Shown here one piece after another: positions 7,124-13,076 of a stretch of DNA of 13,253 nucleotides. Location of the stretch: positions 1 to 13,253 of the forward strand of contig CANPXI010000016.1 of assembly GCA_947585885.1 (NCBI GenBank). The letters are read 5' to 3'. Under the pieces are notes generated by a model, which saw only the letters and a program-made list of their open reading frames with translations, was not told the DNA's origin and made no database searches. Positions within the stretch are counted from its first letter, which is position 1; the number at the start of each line of letters is the position of its first letter. The translations under genes and the position numbers were made by a program. The stretch is from an uncultured Bacilli bacterium. Its GTDB lineage: Bacteria; Bacillota_I; Bacilli_A; RF39; UBA660.

Positions 7124-9325
7124 TTATTTTAATTTTAGTCTTAATGTATTTAGAATTACTGTTAAACTACTAAGTACCATAGAAAGGCTAGCCATCATAG
7201 GACTTACACTTATTCCAAAGTTTTTAAATAGTCCTAGGGCAACTGGTATCATTAGTGAGTTATAGAAGAAAGCCCAGAATAAGTTTTGTTTTATTATTTT
7301 TAGAGTTTCTTTACTTATTTTTATTAGTTTTGTTATGTTATTTAAGTTATCATTTATAAGTAATACGTCACTAGAATTCATAGCTATGTCTGTTCCAGAG
7401 TTAAAGCTTAGGGCTATGTCTGCATTTTTTAGGGCAATACTATCATTGATACCGTCTCCACACATTAAAACTATTTGGTTATTATTTTGTAGTTCTTTTA
7501 TTTTATTAGATTTTTCTTTAGGAAGTACGTTTGATATTATTTTGTTTATGTTTAAGTACTCACCTATTATGTTTGCTGTTTTTTCGTTATCACCTGTTAG
7601 CATTACTACATCTATTCCCATATTGTTTAAGTCTTTAACTACTTCTTTTGCTTCATTTCTTACTATGTCATTTACGCCTATTAAAGCAAGTATTTCTTTA
7701 TTTTTTACTACATATATTATTGTGTTTCCATTTTGAAGAAGTTTTTCTTCATCAATTTTATGTGTGTTTTTTATTTTATATTTTTCTAGTATTTTAGATG
7801 AACCTATTATTATCTTATCTTTATCTATTTTACCTGTTATTCCAAGTCCTTGTAAAGTTTTCATTTCGTTTACATTTAATAAGTTTAAGTGCTTTTCTTC
7901 TACTAAAATATTAAATGCATTACTGATTGGATGGTTTACTTTTGTTTCTAAGGAGCATACTAATGTAAGTAGTTCTTTTTCTTTTAGGCTACTATAGTTA
8001 AAGATACGTGATACTTTAAGTTTTCCATATGTAAGTGTTCCTGTTTTATCAAATATTACTGTATTTACTTTAGATGCTAGTTCTAGTATTAAACTTTTTT
8101 TAATAAGTATACCATTTTTTGCGCATAAGCCTTCACTTACAACTATAGCTAAAGGGGTTGCGAGCCCTAGACTACAAGGACAAGCGACTACTAGTACTGT
8201 TACAAATGTAATAAGTGACTCGTTAAGACTAAAGCCTAGTAATAGATATATAATAAATGCAAGTATCGCAATTAGTATTATGGCTTTTACAAAGTAGTTT
8301 GCTACAGTATCTGCAAGAGATGCAATTTTTGGTTTTGTGTTAGTTGCTTCTACTACTAGTTTTACTATTTCAGATATACTTGAGTCTTTTCCTATTCTTT
8401 TTGCAGTGTATTCAATAAGCCCATCAAAGTTTAAACTTCCTGCCACAACTGTATCACCTACTGTCTTTTGTACTGGTTTACTTTCTCCAGTAATAAAAGA
8501 TTCGTCTACGTGAGTTGTTCCTTTTATTATAATACCATCTACTGCAATTTTTTCTCCTTCTTTAGCGACTATTATATCCTCTTTTTTTATTTCATCTATT
8601 GTAACTGTTTCGAGTGTGTCACCTATTTTTCTAGTCGCGTGTGTTGGGGTGATTGTGACTAATGTGTTTATTGCTTCTTTTGTTTTATCTTTACTTATTT
8701 TATCTATTCTTCTACCTAGAACTATAAAGTAAATTATTACAGCAGAAGACTCAAAATATATGTTATTAATTAAATCATTATTACCATTTAATACAAGTAT
8801 CATATTTACTAGGCTATATATAAATGTTGTTAATACTCCTAAAGATACTAAAGAGTCCATATTAGGTATTCTATGTATTAAGTTAATAATTCCATTTTTT
8901 ATTATGTTAAAGCCATAGATTAGAAATAGACAAGTTAATAAAAATATAGTTATTAAATAGTTTGTTTGATGAGTGTGAATATTTAAGAAATCTATTACTT
9001 TTAGGCCTACCATATGGCCCATAGAAATGTACATAAGTAATATTATTAAAATTGTGAATATTATAAATTTTATTTTTTCTTTCTTTTTTTCTTTTTCAAT
9101 TTTTATTTCTTTAAATTCACCTAGACTAATAAACCCAGCTTCTTTTACAAATTCTTCTATTTTTTCTTTTGTTATTATGTTTTCATCATAAACTATACTT
9201 GCAGTAGACATTACTAAGTTTACTACTGCATCCATTACACCTTTTTGTTTTTTTAGGTATTTTTCTAAGCCACTAGAACAAGCAGCACAAGTCATACCAT
9301 CTACTGATAGTGTTATTTTTTTCAT
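7124..9325 (-). CDS. copA: Cu(I)-exporting P1B-type ATPase
   Basis: The 733-aa ATPase exports Cu+ across the cytoplasmic membrane. Motifs occur in order: one N-terminal heavy-metal-associated domain with GMTCAAC (C13, C16); eight expected membrane helices; actuator TGES (279-282); the CPC metal site (382-384) in ACPCSLGLATP; phosphorylation site D426 in DKTGT; the P1B hallmark HP (465-466); and GDGINDS (623-629). The last two helices carry the Cu+-type residues Y688-N689 and M-x2-SS (716-720), which favour copper over zinc. The single metal-binding domain and the length fit Firmicutes CopA. The ATG lies one base after the CopZ stop codon. No copper-sensing repressor (CsoR/CopY) lies in the window. 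Confidence 0.96.
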   Translation of the reverse strand: MKKITLSVDGMTCAACSSGLEKYLKKQKGVMDAVVNLVMSTASIVYDENIITKEKIEEFVKEAGFISLGEFKEIKIEKEKKKEKIKFIIFTILIILLMYISMGHMVGLKVIDFLNIHTHQTNYLITIFLLTCLFLIYGFNIIKNGIINLIHRIPNMDSLVSLGVLTTFIYSLVNMILVLNGNNDLINNIYFESSAVIIYFIVLGRRIDKISKDKTKEAINTLVTITPTHATRKIGDTLETVTIDEIKKEDIIVAKEGEKIAVDGIIIKGTTHVDESFITGESKPVQKTVGDTVVAGSLNFDGLIEYTAKRIGKDSSISEIVKLVVEATNTKPKIASLADTVANYFVKAIILIAILAFIIYLLLGFSLNESLITFVTVLVVACPCSLGLATPLAIVVSEGLCAKNGILIKKSLILELASKVNTVIFDKTGTLTYGKLKVSRIFNYSSLKEKELLTLVCSLETKVNHPISNAFNILVEEKHLNLLNVNEMKTLQGLGITGKIDKDKIIIGSSKILEKYKIKNTHKIDEEKLLQNGNTIIYVVKNKEILALIGVNDIVRNEAKEVVKDLNNMGIDVVMLTGDNEKTANIIGEYLNINKIISNVLPKEKSNKIKELQNNNQIVLMCGDGINDSIALKNADIALSFNSGTDIAMNSSDVLLINDNLNNITKLIKISKETLKIIKQNLFWAFFYNSLMIPVALGLFKNFGISVSPMMASLSMVLSSLTVILNTLRLKLK

Positions 9326-9326
9326 T

Positions 9327-9539
9327 TTAGTTTTCCTTTATAACTTTAAAATCTAAGTCTATTATTTTTCTTTCTATTTCTTCTTTATCAACATTTTTAT
9401 TTGTTTCTATAACTACTAATTCTTTATCGTGGTCTGCTTTTACTGATACCACTCCATCTATATTCATTAAGGCATTTTCTATTCTTTTCTCGCATTCAGA
9501 ACATACCATACCTTTTACTTTTATTTCAATTTTATTCAT
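9327..9539 (-). CDS. copZ: Copper chaperone, HMA-domain protein
   Basis: The 70-aa protein is a single ferredoxin-like heavy-metal-associated domain. Its metal-binding motif GMVCSEC (C13, C16) sits in the first loop, followed by the helix EKRIENALMNIDGV and the usual IETNKNVD...KIIDLDFKV end. It would hand Cu+ to CopA, whose gene begins one base downstream. AAGGAG lies 8 nt before the ATG. Upstream there is a TATAAT (minus, about 9562-9567), but the -35 region is weak and overlaps the U-tract of the preceding gene's terminator. The acidic Ser-Glu pair between the cysteines is within family variation. Confidence 0.93.
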   Translation of the reverse strand: MNKIEIKVKGMVCSECEKRIENALMNIDGVVSVKADHDKELVVIETNKNVDKEEIERKIIDLDFKVIKEN

Positions 9540-9593
9540 TTTAATTCTCCTTCCATTTATATTATATAACTTTTTTTGTTTATAGAAAATAAA

Positions 9594-9618
9594 AAGACAA
9601 ATTATTCTTTTTTGTCTT
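9594..9618 (-). terminator. Terminator of the DUF1003 gene
   Basis: An 8-bp perfect stem (9594-9601 AAGACAAA with 9611-9618 TTTGTCTT) with a 9-nt loop is followed by TTTATTTT on the minus strand. It overlaps the stop codon at 9602. Confidence 0.78.
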
Positions 9619-10111
9619 CTAATGTTTTTATGTATTTTAGTATTTTTTCTTGATTTTTTATTATTTCTTCTAGATGGTCATATAATTCTTCAAGTATTAG
9701 TTCACTTTTTAAGTCTGTATGATAGTCGTTTTTGTTTCTTATCATATCTTTTTTAGCTTGTCTATTTTGACTCATCATTATTATTGGGGCTTGGAGTGCT
9801 GCTAGACAAGAAAGTAATAAGTTAAGTAAGACAAATGGAAATGGGTCTATACTTTTTTTAAGCAAGAATGCATTTAGTATTATCCAGAATATTAGAAAGC
9901 AACTAAAAATTATTATAAATGTCCAGCTACCTGCGACTTCTGATAATTTGTCAGCTACTTTGTCTCCAAATGTCATTTTAGAATCATTTTCTTTATCTAC
10001 GTCTATTGTTACAGAGTTGTTAATAAGTAAGTCAATTATTTCTTCTTCATCTTTTTCATCTAAATTTTGATTAAGTAACATTTTTACTAATTCTTTTTTC
10101 TTATTGTCCAT
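9602..10111 (-). CDS. DUF1003 family membrane protein
   Basis: The 169-aa protein matches DUF1003. It has TFGDKVADKLSEVAGSWTFIII, a first membrane helix (about 62-84), the conserved DPFPFVLLNLLLSCLAALQAPIIMMSQNRQ block containing the second helix (about 88-112), and a C-terminal helical coiled-coil-like tail after KKDMIRNKNDYHTDLKSELILEEL. Its function is unknown. Some family members are encoded beside metal transporters, and this one is followed by copZ-copA, but a terminator at 9594-9618 lies between them. The extra N-terminal 45 residues are acidic and soluble. A TATAAT (minus, around 10128-10133) sits 5' of the start without a clear -35 box. Confidence 0.92.
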   Translation of the reverse strand: MDNKKKELVKMLLNQNLDEKDEEEIIDLLINNSVTIDVDKENDSKMTFGDKVADKLSEVAGSWTFIIIFSCFLIFWIILNAFLLKKSIDPFPFVLLNLLLSCLAALQAPIIMMSQNRQAKKDMIRNKNDYHTDLKSELILEELYDHLEEIIKNQEKILKYIKTLEDKKE

Positions 10112-10160
10112 ATTTACATCTTCTTTCTATTATATTTATATTCTATCAAAAATAAAAAGA

Positions 10161-10186
10161 AAGATAAACATTTTTTAGTTTATCTT
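10161..10186 (-). terminator. Terminator of the surface protein gene
   Basis: AAGATAAAC (10161-10169) pairs with GTTTATCTT (10178-10186), a perfect 9-bp stem with an 8-nt loop, followed on the minus strand by TCTTTTTATTTTT. It overlaps the stop codon. Its stem closely resembles that of the terminator at 2484-2510. Confidence 0.78.
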
Positions 10187-11816
10187 AGTTATCTAGTTTA
10201 GCACAGCTATCAGTTATATGAGGAATATATGGGTCTGTTGGTGAACCAGTTCCTGTTAAAGTTACACAAGATTTTAGAGATAGGACTGGGCGGATGACGC
10301 CAAACGTATTCATAACGGCCCCACGAAGATGTCCGAGACGATTCGTGTCATCCAAGCCAAGAATACGATGTACAAACGCTTGACCAATATCATTAAAACC
10401 AGCTGGGCTCATTGTCCACCACCATTTATCACCAACAATACTTTCATTATTACTATTTAAATAGTAATAAGTTTGGGGTGAATCATTTTGATTTTTTCCA
10501 CCTGCATATACTACTTCATCTGCTGTCATTAATGCTACTGGATATTGTAACAATTGATTTCCCATTTTTGCATTATTCTTTGCTGTGAATTTATCTGCAT
10601 CACTTGCATCTTTATGCATACCTCCACTATACGTTGTACCACATGTGAATGATGGCCTTATTTTTGAATCTTCTGTTATTCCTCCATAATTTTTTGTCAT
10701 GACTGCTGTTCTTTGAACTGCTGCAAAATACATATAACCTGTATTTTCCTTATAATTATCACTACTTCTATCATTACAATATATTGCTGTTTTACTTATA
10801 TATTGATTATAACTTGCAAGTAATTTATCAGAGTACCATTTATCTATTATTTTCTTTATTGGTGAATCTTCTGTGTTTTCTCTGTTTTTTTCTAAATCTC
10901 CTAAACTTCCATACATGTATCCTACATATGCTGTATTATCATATTTGTCATTATATTGATATGTCCCATCGCCTTTGTCTCCATCATTAGGGTTTATGTA
11001 TCCTTGTTCTGTATCAGGTGATGTTCCTGCATATAAGAGTCTTAAGCCTCCATCTTCATTTGTTCTGATGATTCTCCAATATATATCACTATTACCATCT
11101 TTTCCAAACTTTACCCAGTTATCAGTAGATGCTCCTGTCCAGTAATATATTCTGTTACTATTCTCTGTATATAGTCCGTCTTCATAATATACTTTTCCTT
11201 CTGATAATGTTGTGCTAAAATCTGTCCTCTTTGTTGCTTCTGGATACTTTTCTGCAAAATAATTTGTAAATGTTTTTGTTGTGCTTCCATCTATTGATAA
11301 CTTTCCACTAAATTCTTTATTCATATCTACACTTTGGTCTACTTCTATATCATTTATATATCTAAAATATATTGTATATGTTTGAGTTATTTCTGGGTCT
11401 ATTGCTATATTTGTTGCTAATACTTGCTTACATGCTTTTTCACATTTTTGTATTGGTGAATACTCTTCCATATTATATCCACCATCTGTACTTGTTATTT
11501 TATATTGTAAGTAACCCTCTGTTACAAAAGTGTTTATTAAGTTATCTAAGTTTATATTATAAAAATATATACTACTTCCTTCATTTTTTATTGTGAATGT
11601 TTTACTTACATTCCATCCTGGTCTTATTCTTCCATTTTGTTCTTCTGTCCTAATTATTTCTACACTATCAACAAATACTATTTTTAGCTTATCAAAGTTT
11701 ACTACCATTTGTGAGCCTTCTCCTTCTATATTTGCTCTCCAGAATGCTACACTAAAACCTATACTTACTATTAATATAGCTACTATTCCTATTATTAAAT
11801 ATTTTTTATTATTCAT
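10185..11816 (-). CDS. Large secreted or cell-surface protein with N-terminal membrane segment
   Basis: I name no gene. The 543-aa product begins MNNKKYLIIG with a hydrophobic segment (about residues 5-25) ending in SVAFW, like the SipW-dependent TasA/CalY-type exports of Firmicutes. A beta-rich stretch to about residue 190 includes two close cysteines (CEKAC). Next comes a domain with IYWRIIRTNEDGGLRLLYAG, then a WWWTMSPAGF motif at 465. The C-terminus has FGVIRPVLSLKSC, GTGSPTDPY and a final cysteine. There is no LPXTG or other sortase signal. The end is homologous to the partial gene at 13077-13253. I start at 11814-11816 because GGAGG lies 8 nt upstream; the in-frame codon at 11841-11843 falls in the attenuator stem. 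Expression probably depends on the leader module immediately upstream. Interaction and ligand are unknown. Confidence 0.88.
   Translation of the reverse strand: MNNKKYLIIGIVAILIVSIGFSVAFWRANIEGEGSQMVVNFDKLKIVFVDSVEIIRTEEQNGRIRPGWNVSKTFTIKNEGSSIYFYNINLDNLINTFVTEGYLQYKITSTDGGYNMEEYSPIQKCEKACKQVLATNIAIDPEITQTYTIYFRYINDIEVDQSVDMNKEFSGKLSIDGSTTKTFTNYFAEKYPEATKRTDFSTTLSEGKVYYEDGLYTENSNRIYYWTGASTDNWVKFGKDGNSDIYWRIIRTNEDGGLRLLYAGTSPDTEQGYINPNDGDKGDGTYQYNDKYDNTAYVGYMYGSLGDLEKNRENTEDSPIKKIIDKWYSDKLLASYNQYISKTAIYCNDRSSDNYKENTGYMYFAAVQRTAVMTKNYGGITEDSKIRPSFTCGTTYSGGMHKDASDADKFTAKNNAKMGNQLLQYPVALMTADEVVYAGGKNQNDSPQTYYYLNSNNESIVGDKWWWTMSPAGFNDIGQAFVHRILGLDDTNRLGHLRGAVMNTFGVIRPVLSLKSCVTLTGTGSPTDPYIPHITDSCAKLDN
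10266..10412 (-). other. GC-rich patch with atypical codons in the surface protein C-terminus
   Basis: Covers codons of residues about 469-516 (MSPAG to LSLKS). By hand count half of the bases 10261-10380 are G or C, against roughly a quarter elsewhere. Arg is encoded by CGT/CGC, Leu by CTT/CTC and Gly by GGC, whereas neighbouring genes use AGA and TTA. Most variable-looking codons end in T or C (CAT, CGT, ATT, CTT, GGC, GAC, AAT), a pattern that adenine-specific mutagenesis of AAT/AAC codons would give. Exchange from another genome would also explain the composition. No template repeat or reverse transcriptase is in the window. Confidence 0.6.
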
Positions 11817-11833
11817 AACTTTTTCCTCCAAAC

Positions 11834-11863
11834 AAAAACACACATAGAAAAAATCTATGTGTG
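11834..11863 (-). terminator. Attenuator between leader peptide and surface protein gene
   Basis: A perfect 10-bp stem (11839-11848 with 11854-11863), a 5-nt loop and a five-T tract (11834-11838) lie between the leader peptide stop and the surface gene. The gene's ribosome binding site begins only four bases after the U-tract. As the gene cannot be expressed from promoter 11967-11995 without reading through this hairpin, I call it an attenuator. Confidence 0.83.
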
Positions 11864-11886
11864 CATTAAAAAACTATGAGAGTTAG

Positions 11887-11937
11887 TTAGTAACCCCCCC
11901 CGAGTTTCAAATTTTCGAAAGAGATTATTGTCTTCAT
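11887..11937 (-). CDS. 16-aa leader peptide, copy 2
   Basis: Encodes MKTIISFENLKLGGGY then TAA, with AAAGGAG 7 nt before the ATG and about 23 nt of untranslated leader from the likely transcript start. Copy 1 conserves both ends and the eight-G run (11894-11901, plus strand C). The start region AACTATGA (11934-11941) pairs with TCATAGTT (11872-11879), and four further T follow, forming an upstream hairpin that competes with translation. With zero-frame reading, ribosomes stop before this hairpin's 3' arm. In the -1 frame the reading continues through NSHSFLMHT to a TAG inside the terminator stem (11855-11857). Confidence 0.78.
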   Translation of the reverse strand: MKTIISFENLKLGGGY

Positions 11938-11966
11938 AGTTCTTCTCCTTTATTATTTACAATTTA

Positions 11967-11995
11967 ATTATAGTTTACTTATTTGTTAGTGTCAA
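11967..11995 (-). promoter_or_regulatory. Consensus promoter of leader copy 2 and the surface gene
   Basis: Minus strand TTGACA (11990-11995) and TATAAT (11967-11972) are both perfect consensus hexamers with a 17-bp spacer. The -10 box lies 29 bases upstream of the leader ATG. Such a strong promoter before a terminator is consistent with control by attenuation rather than by initiation. Confidence 0.92.
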
Positions 11996-12173
11996 TCACT
12001 TATTTTATAGTTTCAATTACTTTTTTTGACAAATTTTTTAACTTTTTTATATGTTCAATTTTAAAAATTGAGATATTAAAATTAGTGAAAATGATATTAA
12101 AATTAAATTTTAAAGGTGTTTTTGTGCAATATAAAATACTAAAAGTGGTTAAAAAATTAAATTTTTGGTGGTG
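11996..12173 (+). other. AT-rich intergenic region with short repeats
   Basis: No gene is supported here. It contains a 13-bp direct repeat GATATTAAAATTA (about 12071 and 12090) and the left arm of a 12-bp inverted repeat (12135-12146 with 12177-12188). On the minus strand that stem is followed by TTATATT, so it could terminate an antisense transcript coming from the locus at 12351. Its right arm overlaps the -35 box of the putative toxin promoter. Confidence 0.5.
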
Positions 12174-12203
12174 TTGACTTTTAGTATTCATTTGTGTTAG
12201 TGT
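12174..12203 (+). promoter_or_regulatory. Putative promoter of the toxin-like ORF
   Basis: TTGACT (12174-12179), an 18-bp spacer and TAGTGT (12198-12203) preceded by TGT, an extended -10 element. The predicted start near 12210 coincides with the beginning of the inverted repeat arm that can pair with the 3' end of the transcript. Confidence 0.5.
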
Positions 12204-12241
12204 ATTGAATTAAGGGAAACTATAAGTACCTTTGTGTCTAC

Positions 12242-12266
12242 CCACTCTTTTTTGAAAGGAGCGTGG
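12242..12266 (+). promoter_or_regulatory. Hairpin sequestering the toxin Shine-Dalgarno site
   Basis: CCAC (12242-12245) pairs with GTGG (12263-12266), and after one mismatch CTTTT (12247-12251) pairs with AGGAG (12257-12261) including two G-U pairs. The GGAG of the ribosome binding site (12258-12261) is in the stem. Confidence 0.5.
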
Positions 12267-12272
12267 TTTAGT

Positions 12273-12365
12273 ATGAAGTGGCGTAAATTCTTCATTGATG
12301 TGCTAGAACACATTTGTACTATTTTATTAATCACAGCTTTGATAGTTGCGATTATAAAAAAATGA
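12273..12365 (+). CDS. Putative 30-aa type I toxin-like membrane peptide
   Basis: ATG to TGA encodes MKWRKFFIDVLEH followed by a hydrophobic helix (about residues 10-27, ICTILLITALIVAII) and a final KK. A short cationic peptide with one membrane span is typical of type I toxins such as Fst, TxpA and Hok relatives, though I cannot place it in a named family. GGAG stands 11 nt before the ATG, somewhat far, and lies in a hairpin. The surrounding signals (fold-back ends, opposite promoter at 12351-12379) support a toxin with an antisense RNA antitoxin. Toxicity is inferred. A minus-strand ORF through the same bases has no ribosome binding site and I read it as a shadow. Confidence 0.6.
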   Translation: MKWRKFFIDVLEHICTILLITALIVAIIKK

Positions 12366-12379
12366 CACTTAATTCTTAA
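12351..12379 (-). promoter_or_regulatory. Putative antisense RNA (antitoxin) promoter
   Basis: On the minus strand TTAAGA (12374-12379) and a perfect TATAAT (12351-12356) are separated by exactly 17 bp. A transcript from about 12344 would be antisense to most of the toxin ORF, its ribosome binding site and the 5' arm. The -10 box lies within the last codons of the ORF. Confidence 0.55.
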
Positions 12380-12487
12380 TTGAATTAAATGTCTCTTTAG
12401 AAATTCTAAGGTAGACATTAAGCAATGCTTATATGTTTCCCTTTACATGTTTAATTTTAACATATATTAGTTATTTATTCAATTAAT

Positions 12488-12516
12488 TTATTTATTTAAC
12501 TTATTACAGTTAAAAT
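12488..12516 (+). promoter_or_regulatory. Weak candidate promoter for the RHH-XRE pair
   Basis: TAAAAT (12511-12516) lies 16 nt before the ATG with TTATTT 17 bp further upstream. Only the -10 box is convincing, and the region is AT-rich enough for chance matches. Confidence 0.35.
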
Positions 12517-12532
12517 AGTGTGGGTGATTATA

Positions 12533-12706
12533 ATGAAATTTGTACCTAAAAAGACAAAAGAAAAGATTTTATCTGTTTATAAAACTTTATATATTAAGAA
12601 AGATTTATTAAATCAAATAGAGCAAATTGCTAAAGAAAATAATACTTCTTTAAATAATGTTATTATTAGTATGATAGAGTTTTGTCTTGAAAATAGTGAA
12701 AAATAA
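12533..12706 (+). CDS. Small ribbon-helix-helix DNA-binding protein
   Basis: The 57-aa protein starts MKFVPKKTKEK. Then come a short beta strand (SVYKTLYI) and two helices, KKDLLNQIEQIAKENN and SLNNVIISMIEFCLEN. This is the Arc/CopG-type ribbon-helix-helix arrangement that dimerises to bind DNA. I start at the ATG at 12533 because GGTGAT, complementary to the 16S rRNA end, lies four bases upstream; the in-frame upstream ATG at 12518 would contain that site. The XRE gene follows 20 bp later, suggesting one transcript. Roles as a plasmid-copy-type repressor, an antitoxin or an autoregulator are all possible; no partner toxin of type II size is present. Confidence 0.82.
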   Translation: MKFVPKKTKEKILSVYKTLYIKKDLLNQIEQIAKENNTSLNNVIISMIEFCLENSEK

Positions 12707-12726
12707 TTTTAATTAATGGTGGTTAT

Positions 12727-12996
12727 ATGAATTATAATTCTGATGATGATAGATATATTTATGATTTAGTTAGTAAGAATATTAAATATTTTAGATTACA
12801 TAATAATAGTAAATATAGTTCTTATGGAAAAATGACGCAAGAGCAATTGGCTGAAAAAGCGGATTTAAGTCATAGTCTTATTAGTAATATAGAGTCTACT
12901 AAAGTTCAACAATCTTTTAGTATTGCCGTTCTTTATAGAATTTCTAAGATTTTAGAAGTTGATATTAAAGAATTTTTTGTTGATAGAAATTTATAA
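12727..12996 (+). CDS. XRE-family helix-turn-helix regulator
   Basis: The 89-aa protein carries an N-terminal helix (DDRYIYDLVSKNIKYFRL) and an XRE domain with a 12-residue insertion (NNSKYSSYGKM) before MTQEQLAEKADLSHSLISNIES (about 37-57). It ends with the helices SFSIAVLYRISKILEVDIKEFF. It contains nothing beyond the DNA-binding domain, so it is likely a repressor. GGTGG precedes the ATG. A perfect bidirectional terminator follows at 12995-13033, overlapping the stop codon. Together with the RHH gene it forms a plus-strand island between two minus-strand surface genes, possibly inserted. Confidence 0.88.
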   Translation: MNYNSDDDRYIYDLVSKNIKYFRLHNNSKYSSYGKMTQEQLAEKADLSHSLISNIESTKVQQSFSIAVLYRISKILEVDIKEFFVDRNL

Positions 12997-13033
12997 AAAA
13001 CTATGAAAATAATTATTTCATTCATAGTTTTTT
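12995..13033. terminator. Bidirectional terminator
   Basis: A perfect 13-bp inverted repeat, AAAAAACTATGAA (12995-13007) and TTCATAGTTTTTT (13021-13033), with a 13-nt loop and T runs on both strands. It ends the plus-strand XRE gene and the minus-strand surface gene that finishes at 13077. The same 13-mer occurs in leader copy 1 (93-105) and, as 12 bases, in copy 2. Confidence 0.9.
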
Positions 13034-13076
13034 CTTTATTACTTTAAATTTTTTATATGTATAATTTTAATAAATA

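Larger units (their letters stand above)
11832..11961 (-). repeat. Leader/attenuator module, copy 2
   Basis: About 90% identical to 57-185 with a single one-base length difference between start codon and Shine-Dalgarno region. Here the module is complete and feeds a surface protein gene: promoter 11967-11995, leader peptide 11887-11937, terminator 11834-11863, then the gene's GGAGG at 11825-11829. Confidence 0.93.
12213..12444 (+). repeat. Imperfect long-range inverted repeat enclosing the toxin-like ORF
   Basis: The 5' arm (about 12213-12242) and the reverse complement of the 3' arm (about 12409-12444) share AGGGAAAC, TATAAG and TGTCTACC in the same order with small insertions. In an RNA from 12210 to about 12450 the two ends would pair. 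This resembles the fold-back that keeps full-length type I toxin mRNAs silent. Terminal repeats of a small non-autonomous element are an alternative, but I see no target duplication. Confidence 0.65.

Noticed and set aside
7335..7736. 133-codon plus-strand ORF opposite copA
   Set aside because: Antisense shadow of strongly conserved ATPase motifs; composition follows the complement of the copA frame.
7124..9325. Silver, zinc or cadmium specificity for the P-type ATPase
   Set aside because: CPC with YN and MxxSS in the last helices fits Cu+ (Ag+ cannot be excluded) rather than the Zn/Cd class, and the adjacent copZ-type chaperone agrees.
9540..9600. A copper-responsive operator upstream of copZ
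   Set aside because: I looked for a CopY-type TACAnnTGTA box and a CsoR-type G/C-rich palindrome and found neither.
11816..11843. Longer surface protein start with nine additional N-terminal residues
   Set aside because: That start lies in the attenuator stem and the extra residues are charged and Cys-containing before a good signal segment; GGAGG supports the ATG at 11816.
11983..12191. Overlapping ORFs of about 63 codons on both strands in the AT-rich intergenic region
   Set aside because: Low-complexity Phe/Ile/Lys composition, no convincing Shine-Dalgarno site, and the plus-strand ORF begins inside the promoter of the opposite strand.
12197..12418. Minus-strand 73-codon ORF across the toxin-like locus
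   Set aside because: No ribosome binding site, and it is explained as the complement of the structured toxin locus; an antisense RNA is the better reading.
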